Source: an uncultured Clostridia bacterium
GTDB taxonomy: Bacteria > Bacillota > Clostridia > UMGS1810
Assembly: GCA_934481345.1 (NCBI GenBank)
Contig: CAKSPF010000009.1
Span: 1-64,000 of the forward strand
Direction of reading: 5' to 3'
Length of the DNA: 64,000 bases
The translations under genes and the position numbers were made by a program. The notes under the pieces are model-generated. The model was given only the letters and a program-made list of their open reading frames with translations, did no database searches and had not been told where the DNA came from. Shown here one piece after another: positions 58,553-64,000 of the stretch (its first letter is position 1; each line of letters starts with the position of its first letter).

Positions 58553-58742
58553 ATGTGGATGTATGAAAGAAAGCTTATGTATCCGGTAAAAATAAAAAAA
58601 CCAAATCCCCGTCTGGCGCAGATAGTAATATCACAGTACGGCGGTCCTGACGGAGAGCTCGGAGCTTCGCTGAGGTATCTCAGTCAGCGGTTTTCGATGC
58701 CTACATCGGAAACGCAGGGTATATTAAACGACATAGGAACAT
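58553..58742 (+). pseudogene. cotJC: 5' fragment of cotJC (manganese-catalase-like coat protein), interrupted by an integrated element
   Basis: ATG 58553 behind AAGGAGG. The first ~63 codons are clearly CotJC (MWMYERKLMYP, NPRLAQIVISQYGGPDGELG, SLRYLSQRFSMP, LNDIGT). Known CotJC proteins continue with an EELAH metal-ligand block after DIGT, but here the sequence changes at about 58738-58742 and runs, still open, into the recombinase end until 58915. The break coincides with the edge of the element carrying the serine recombinase. The rest of cotJC should lie on the far side of the element, outside the window. Confidence 0.88.
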
Positions 58743-58744
58743 CG
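58736..58744 (+). mobile_element. Probable attachment-site junction (attL/attR) of the integrated element
   Basis: The CotJC similarity ends at GGAACA (codons for Gly-Thr), and the recombinase stop is only 30 bp further. Serine integrases recombine within a 2-bp core, probably inside this segment. The opposite junction is not in the window, so the core cannot be fixed. Confidence 0.6.
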
Positions 58745-58771
58745 TGTTTAAAATGCTTCCGAAAAGCCTTA

Positions 58772-60343
58772 TTATTGCGTAAGCGACACATTCCACCTGC
58801 AAGGAAAAGGGTTCAGATATATATCCATTTTATCTCTGCTGTAAACGGTGATTTTATTAACCAGGTTTTTGCAGAATATACCGTCTGTTTCGGTTCCGTA
58901 CAGAAGCTTTTTTAAATAGTCTGAAATATCTGTTAATACAGATTCAAAATTATAATCACAAGTATTGACGTCTATAGCCGATAAGAGCTTTTTAAGCTGT
59001 GCGGCTTCTTTTTCGTATTCTGATTTTTTTACGATATATTCATCTTTGCCCAGATTTTCGTTTAAATAAAGCTCAAGCAATCTATCCGATTTGTTTTTTA
59101 AATTTTTAAGCTTTTTGGTTATTTTGATTTTATCTGTATTTTCATCATTTACTGCAAAAACGGTTTTAAGGACTTCGGAAATATCTTTTATAACAGCGTC
59201 GCGGTTGATTTCAAGCGTTTTTGCAATCCTTTGAATAACAAGCATAAAATCCTCGTCACAGATTTGTGCGGAAACGTTGCAGCCGGTTTTATTGCCGAAG
59301 CTGTCGGTTTTTTCTTTGCCGTGCTGTGCTGCCGACAAGCAGCGCCAAGCCTTATAGATACTTCCGTCTTTCCGCTTTTTTGTCCGTGATACAAAGTGCG
59401 CTCCGCAAGACGCGCAAAATATTTTGCCGGACAGCGGATAGCGGTTGCTTTGTTTGGCGGACGGTTTTTTGCTTTTCAGCTCTGCCTGTGCCTTATCCCA
59501 GATTTCTCCGGCGATAATAGGCTCATGATGATTTTTCAGTATGACAAAATCTTCTTCGCCGCGGTTATATTTTTTGCGGTGTGTGAGGTAATCGGGAGTG
59601 TATGTTTTTTTCTGAATCAAATCTCCGCAGTATTTTTCGTTTCTGAGAATTTTGAGTATGACGGTATTAGACCACACGGAATTTCCCGTTACGGTCTTAT
59701 ATCCTGCTTCTTTCAGCTCACGGGCAATAGTGCAGCACCCTTTTTTTTCAAATACGAATTTATGAAAAATCAGCCTTACAATTTCAGCACCCTGTTCGTT
59801 AATGTGCATAACGCCGTTTATAACGTCATATCCGAGCATATCGCGTCCGAAAACGACGCCTTTTTCCATTTGCCGTCTTTGTCCCCACTTTACGCGTTCC
59901 GATGTTTTTCTGCTTTCCTCCTGTGCAAGAGACGCCATAATGGTCAGTCTGAGTTCGCCGTCGGGTGCGAGGGTATCAATATTGTCAAGAGCGAAATAAA
60001 CACCTATATTAAGCGCTTTTAACTCTCTTGTGTATTGCAGTGTGTCAACCGTGTTTCTTGCAAATCTTGACACCTCTTTTGTAAGTATTAAATCAAAATT
60101 TCCCGAATGTGCGTCCGCTATCATTTTGTTGAAGGCTTTCCGCTTTTTGGTATTTGTTCCGGTAAGTCCTTCGTCAGCATAAATTTCGTAAAGCTTCCAA
60201 TCGGGATTTCTGTTTATGTATTTTTCAAAATACGATTTTTGATTTTCAAAGGAGTTTATCTGGTCGTCCTTATCTGTCGATACTCTGCAATATGCCGCAA
60301 CTCTGATAATGGGTTTCACGCTCCTTTGCGGTACAAAAGTCAA
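58772..60343 (-). CDS. Large serine recombinase (site-specific integrase)
   Basis: 523 residues, TTG at 60343 overlapping the upstream stop (TTGA). N-terminal resolvase domain with nucleophile Ser22 in YCRVSTDKDD and the arginine motif ...FARNTVDTLQY; the middle Recombinase domain (GKIFCASCG zinc ribbon with Cys near 312-350) and a coiled-coil region (about 385-450) follow, as in phage and skin-like integrases. It lies with its 3' end 30 bp from the cut in cotJC, so it is the likely agent of insertion and excision. Confidence 0.95.
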   Translation of the reverse strand: MTFVPQRSVKPIIRVAAYCRVSTDKDDQINSFENQKSYFEKYINRNPDWKLYEIYADEGLTGTNTKKRKAFNKMIADAHSGNFDLILTKEVSRFARNTVDTLQYTRELKALNIGVYFALDNIDTLAPDGELRLTIMASLAQEESRKTSERVKWGQRRQMEKGVVFGRDMLGYDVINGVMHINEQGAEIVRLIFHKFVFEKKGCCTIARELKEAGYKTVTGNSVWSNTVILKILRNEKYCGDLIQKKTYTPDYLTHRKKYNRGEEDFVILKNHHEPIIAGEIWDKAQAELKSKKPSAKQSNRYPLSGKIFCASCGAHFVSRTKKRKDGSIYKAWRCLSAAQHGKEKTDSFGNKTGCNVSAQICDEDFMLVIQRIAKTLEINRDAVIKDISEVLKTVFAVNDENTDKIKITKKLKNLKNKSDRLLELYLNENLGKDEYIVKKSEYEKEAAQLKKLLSAIDVNTCDYNFESVLTDISDYLKKLLYGTETDGIFCKNLVNKITVYSRDKMDIYLNPFPCRWNVSLTQ

Positions 60344-60519
60344 CGCTGATGGGATTTGTTTTCAAGCAGTTTAACGGCGTACCGGTATTGATTAAAATTG
60401 ATTTTGCTTTTTTCATATAATGTAAGAAGCAAGTTTTTTTGCATGCTTAGTATGCACTTTTGGTCATTTGGATCATATTCGGGTGCGGTTATACTGATTT
60501 TTGTGTTTTTGTCTGCCAT
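60340..60519 (-). CDS. Small protein coupled to the serine recombinase
   Basis: 59 residues from ATG at 60519 (GAAAGGAGC before it; the longer frame to 60588 has none). Charged N-terminus, then LTLYEKSKINFNQYRYAVKLLEN, two short helices with a SHOCT-like look. Its stop overlaps the recombinase TTG, so both are made together. Candidate accessory factor or directionality partner; not recognised as a named family. Confidence 0.6.
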   Translation of the reverse strand: MADKNTKISITAPEYDPNDQKCILSMQKNLLLTLYEKSKINFNQYRYAVKLLENKSHQR

Positions 60520-60584
60520 GGCTGCCGCTCCTTTCATGAAAATATATGTAAAAATGCTTGTACCGTATTCCGGGTTTAATAAAA

Positions 60585-60620
60585 ACAAATCCCTGTCTGA
60601 AAATTCAAACAGGGATTTGT
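60585..60620 (-). terminator. Terminator of the S-layer-type gene
   Basis: ACAAATCCCTGT and ACAGGGATTTGT form a 12-bp stem with a T-run on the minus strand, 14 nt after the stop. Confidence 0.9.
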
Positions 60621-60633
60621 CTTAAATAAGTGT

Positions 60634-63600
60634 TTATTTGCCGGCTTCGTTAAACCTTTGCAAAATAGCTGCGGTTTCTGCTCTTGAAGCACTGTTTTTC
60701 GGATTAAACAAGTTTGCGTCATCGCCGAGCATAATGTTTTTTAATTTGCAGTACATAACTGCTTCTGCCGCCCAATCCGAGATGTCATTTATGTCGTTAT
60801 AGTCAAGCCGTATTGCCCATGCACCTTCGGGAGCGCTGCCTTTGTATTTGGCGTATCTGAACATGATTGCGGCAATTTGCTCTCTTGTGATATTATCGTC
60901 CGGAGCAAATTCCGTTTCGCTTATGCCCAGAATTATACCTGTGCTTGCTGCCCAACGCACTGCATCGGAATAGTATTTGCCCGGCTTAATATCTTCAAAA
61001 GGCATCGCGTAGTCGGACGCAGGCATGCCTTCGGCTCTCCACAGAATCGTAACGAGCATTGCGCGGGTAAGCAAGCCGTTCGGATCAAAGGTGGTTTCTG
61101 TTGTTCCGTTGAACAGGCTGTTTTTTACAACGTACTCTATGTTTTTGAAGAACCAGTCGTTTTCGCTAACGTCTGTAAACGGATTTTTCCATTCGGTTAC
61201 GGCAGGTTCATCAGGTTTTGTCGGATTTTCAATCCACTTTGCATAAAGTGTAATACTCTTTGTCACAGCGACATTGAAGTCATAAGGTATTGTGAGCTTT
61301 TTGTCAGCATACCATCCGTCAAATGTATATCCGGATTTTACGGGGTTTTCGGGCTCGGCTGCTTTAAGACCGGATTTTATTTTCTGGTTTGGAACGGTAC
61401 TTCCGCCGTTTGTGTTAAACGAAGCGGTGTAGTAAGGTATACCGCCGCCGGAGGAGCCTGAACCGGAGCTTTTTTGTGTAAGAGCTGCAACGGCGTCTGA
61501 AACGGCTGTTGCGGCATTGTCAATATCGCTTTGCGTAACGCCTGCCGCAGTGAGCATCTGCTCTGCACCCTTAATGGCATCCTGAAGATTGTCCCAGCTT
61601 TTTTCCGTGTATCCGTTATTTTCTATTTTCTTTGCTTCCGCCAAAACTTCTTCCAATGCGGAGTAAATCAAAGTTTTGTCGGCAGTTTCTATAATGACGC
61701 CGTCATACAGAAAATCGTTTCCGCCGAGGGCAAATGCTGCACATACAAGCGTCTGCCCGATAAATCCGGCGGTTACTTTTGTACCGTCAAGCCCGGCTGA
61801 GGAGCCGCCTTTTATTTCAAGCGAAGTGGCCGCCGCATCTGTGACATCAATTTTTTCGCCGCTGTCGGTTATTCCGAAAACTTTAAGCTCTGTGCTTTCG
61901 CCTTCGTCAAGTGCAAGCTTTCCGTCGGTGACGGTTTTGCCATCGCTCAGAATACTTATTGAGCTTATTTCGGAAAGTTTTTTGTTTGTAAGCAGCAGTC
62001 TTTTTACCGTTTCATTTCCAAAGTCATCTCTTGCAATGATTTCCAGATTGATTTTTGCAAGATTTTTTGACGCTCCGAGCGGAAGTGTGCATTTCAGCAT
62101 TTCACCTGCAAAAATATTGCTTTCCGACGGCACAACGGTATTGCCGTTGATTCTGAATGAATATTCTGCGTCTTTGTCTGCCGTTGCCGTTACGGTTATG
62201 CTGTCGCCGTCAAAGCAATTTCCGCTTGAGGGAGAGGCAAGCATGATGACCGGTGCGGTAGTGTCGATTCTGATTATTTTCTGAACAACAGCATGATCCC
62301 CGTCTTCGTCCGCTGCGAAAAACTCAAGTGTGTAATCTCCGTCCGCAAGACTCACGTTTTGCGAAAACTCCGTGGCTTTATCCGTAAACTCATACCATTC
62401 TCCGTTTTTGGTGCCGGAGTTGATGTACAGTTCACCGCTTACCGGCACATCCGATTTTATCCTGACTGCGCCTGCGGTTTTATCGTAATCAATAAGTACG
62501 GAGGGCTGCGTCGATTTTTTAAGCGTCACACCCGGAGATGTTTTGTATGCGCTGCAATGATATATTTCTCTGCCGTTTGCATCTTTTACAATGTTGCACA
62601 GTCTTACTTTTGCGCTGTATTCCTTTTCGGGAGTATAGCCCACGGTCACGGTTTTGCCTGTTGGTTTTCCGTTTTCGTCCATGATAGGCATTTCATACTG
62701 CCCTCCTACGGTGATTTCTTCGCCTTTTCTGAAATAAAGTCCCGTATCGGCAAGCTTTCCGTCTTCAAAAATCTCGACAAGGTATCCGTCAAAGTTTTCT
62801 TCGGTTGTGCTTACTGTGACTTTCAGCTTGTCATCACCGCAATTTTCTATTGCAACGCTGTCGGGAACGCCCGGAGCTTTGCTGTTTGTAATCAGTACCT
62901 TTCCGGCATCGTAGCTGTCAAAGCATACATTTTCATCGCTTAATGTGACTTTAATGCTGTATTCGCCGCTTGACATTTTATCCGGTATCTGAATATCTGC
63001 GCTTTTTGATTTTGCGGATATTTCGGTTTCGTTTAAAACAATATCGTTTTGGATGCCGCTGTCAGAGGCGGAAACAATGATTTTTGCACTGTCGCTTATG
63101 TTTTCCCCGTCCCATTTAACCGAGAGGATATTTCCGTTCATTTGTGCATTGCATAAGGTCAGTGTGCTGAGCGGATTTACCTTTATGGCGCTTATGTCAT
63201 AAGCGTTGCTGTCGGAAAATTCTATCAGCATTTTTTTTGAGGTGTCGGACTTGGGTATTGCTATATACACTGCATTTCCTGCAATATTGACATTTGCTTT
63301 TCCGAGAGCTTCCTTTTTCTGAGCATCCGTTGCGTCATGTCCCGGAGCGGTGTAATATCTCAGTTCATACTCGGTACCGCCTTGTTTTACGGTCATGCAT
63401 TTTTTAATAGCGGCTTCGGAAATTTCAGAACCGTCGGAACGGCTTACCGAAAGTATATAGTCGGAAGCATCGCCAAAGCTTACAAGATGACTTGTTCTGT
63501 CGGTATTTGTAAGTATTTCTGTCTTAGCGTTTTGCAAATCTAAAAGCCGTATATCGGAATTGTCTGCATTTTTCACTCTTTCATCAAAGTCTGCAACAGC

Positions 63601-64000
63601 CGTGCTTCCCGCACTGTACGAAAGATTTCCGCCGACGGACGCAAACTGCGCTTCACCCGTGGCAGGGTCTGTACCGAGCTGAATCGGTTCGAGCATATTA
63701 TTGTACAGCATTTTTGTCCTTTGAACACCGGCGTCATCGGTTGATGAAAGTGTTTCGAAATTCTGATTTCCGCTTGGATTGCCGTGTGTAAATTCAATAC
63801 TGCCGCCCCAATAATATGTAAATCCGACTTTTATAAGGCTAAGCACCTCAACGGCTCCCCAAACCTTTTGGCTGCCGCCTCCGAGCTCTGCCGAGGCAAG
63901 CTCCATGCCGCCGACAATCGGGATATACTGCGGAAGTCCGATTGATACATTTAAAACAAACTGAATGAAGTCAGCCGTATCTTTGCCTGCTGCCGCCGTT
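60634..64000 (-). CDS. Large surface protein with InlB-type repeat and three SLH domains (5' part outside window)
   Basis: At least 1121 residues are visible; the frame is open to the window edge, and the ATG at 63906 has no ribosome site, so the true start lies beyond. In translation order: several beta-rich Ig/Big-like regions, a FIVAR-like helical segment (about 61680-61475), an InlB/Flg_new repeat (YTASFNTNGGS...GYTFDGWYADKKL, about 61440-61225) and three S-layer homology domains (about 61195-60640; FTDVSENDWFF, FEDIKPGKYYSD, YNDINDISDWAAEA). The SLH domains bind secondary wall polymer, so it sits on the cell surface. It lies inside the element that splits cotJC, an odd cargo for a small intervening element. 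Confidence 0.88.
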   Translation of the reverse strand, partial: TAAAGKDTADFIQFVLNVSIGLPQYIPIVGGMELASAELGGGSQKVWGAVEVLSLIKVGFTYYWGGSIEFTHGNPSGNQNFETLSSTDDAGVQRTKMLYNNMLEPIQLGTDPATGEAQFASVGGNLSYSAGSTAVADFDERVKNADNSDIRLLDLQNAKTEILTNTDRTSHLVSFGDASDYILSVSRSDGSEISEAAIKKCMTVKQGGTEYELRYYTAPGHDATDAQKKEALGKANVNIAGNAVYIAIPKSDTSKKMLIEFSDSNAYDISAIKVNPLSTLTLCNAQMNGNILSVKWDGENISDSAKIIVSASDSGIQNDIVLNETEISAKSKSADIQIPDKMSSGEYSIKVTLSDENVCFDSYDAGKVLITNSKAPGVPDSVAIENCGDDKLKVTVSTTEENFDGYLVEIFEDGKLADTGLYFRKGEEITVGGQYEMPIMDENGKPTGKTVTVGYTPEKEYSAKVRLCNIVKDANGREIYHCSAYKTSPGVTLKKSTQPSVLIDYDKTAGAVRIKSDVPVSGELYINSGTKNGEWYEFTDKATEFSQNVSLADGDYTLEFFAADEDGDHAVVQKIIRIDTTAPVIMLASPSSGNCFDGDSITVTATADKDAEYSFRINGNTVVPSESNIFAGEMLKCTLPLGASKNLAKINLEIIARDDFGNETVKRLLLTNKKLSEISSISILSDGKTVTDGKLALDEGESTELKVFGITDSGEKIDVTDAAATSLEIKGGSSAGLDGTKVTAGFIGQTLVCAAFALGGNDFLYDGVIIETADKTLIYSALEEVLAEAKKIENNGYTEKSWDNLQDAIKGAEQMLTAAGVTQSDIDNAATAVSDAVAALTQKSSGSGSSGGGIPYYTASFNTNGGSTVPNQKIKSGLKAAEPENPVKSGYTFDGWYADKKLTIPYDFNVAVTKSITLYAKWIENPTKPDEPAVTEWKNPFTDVSENDWFFKNIEYVVKNSLFNGTTETTFDPNGLLTRAMLVTILWRAEGMPASDYAMPFEDIKPGKYYSDAVRWAASTGIILGISETEFAPDDNITREQIAAIMFRYAKYKGSAPEGAWAIRLDYNDINDISDWAAEAVMYCKLKNIMLGDDANLFNPKNSASRAETAAILQRFNEAGK

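Noticed and set aside
58743..58915. Open frame continuing from cotJC into the element as a fusion protein
   Set aside because: The continuation matches no CotJC sequence and is antisense to the recombinase end; it is an accidental open frame after the junction.
61676..62943. Long plus-strand frames antisense to the SLH gene
   Set aside because: They have no ribosome sites and their composition mirrors the coding strand of the SLH gene.
63574..63906. ATG at 63906 as start of the SLH protein
   Set aside because: No ribosome site, no signal peptide follows, and the frame stays open to the window edge; the true start must be outside.

Overview
This 64 kb window looks like the chromosome of an endospore-forming, strictly fermentative member of the Clostridia (Firmicutes; GC in the low 40s by eye). 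The pointers are a cotJ spore-coat operon behind a sporulation-type promoter, CarD and PPi-dependent phosphofructokinase genes, consensus sigma-A promoters, strong Shine-Dalgarno sequences with many TTG/GTG starts, S-layer-homology proteins and catabolism of plant sugar acids. I cannot name the species.

Layout. 1-9.1 kb: a beta-lactamase-fold protein that seems to have lost its active site, a membrane-anchored AraC regulator, a CarD / PPi-PFK / CpXC group on the minus strand, then glyA-rarA-zinc ribbon. 9.2-14 kb: metG, tatD, and a folate unit in which a tetrahydrofolate riboswitch precedes folT-folC. 14-22 kb: rpoB-rpoC with their own promoter. 22-29.7 kb: alaS, a HIT protein, a polysaccharide deacetylase plus acetyl-xylan-type esterase pair, AzlCD and an APC permease. 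29.7-32.3 kb (minus): a sugar-acid operon (KDPG aldolase, enolase-superfamily dehydratase, SDR). 32.6-37.5 kb (minus): the str operon (L7Ae-like, rpsL, rpsG, fusA, tuf), which faces rpoBC instead of following it. 37.6-44.5 kb: a cytidylate-kinase-like protein, an M23/LysM/G5 endopeptidase, thioredoxin, and a uxuA-uxaC-SDR hexuronate operon with a divergent AraC activator. 44.5-49.3 kb: a polyamine uptake operon (XRE-cupin regulator, potA, potB, potC, a tiny membrane ORF, potD). 49.3-53.8 kb: acpP-rnc, an amino-acid ABC transporter and a flavoprotein. 53.9-54.3 kb: tRNA genes Tyr, Thr, Val, Pro. 54.5-57.6 kb: a DUF3048 lipoprotein, a membrane protein and a secreted subtilase. 57.7-64 kb: cotJA, cotJB and the first 63 codons of cotJC, cut off by an integrated element that starts with a serine recombinase and carries a large S-layer-type protein running off the window edge.

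Two observations stand out. First, the amino-acid-binding lipoprotein at 50.5-51.3 kb is circularly permuted: the segment that normally ends this family sits at its N-terminus, and the protein stops where that segment would normally begin. Second, cotJC is split exactly at the edge of a serine-recombinase element, the arrangement expected of a sporulation-regulated intervening element comparable to skin in sigK. Smaller points of interest are an undescribed 46-residue membrane ORF inside the pot operon, a short leader ORF overlapping the start of the pot regulator, and a structured non-coding block between the permuted binding protein and its permease.
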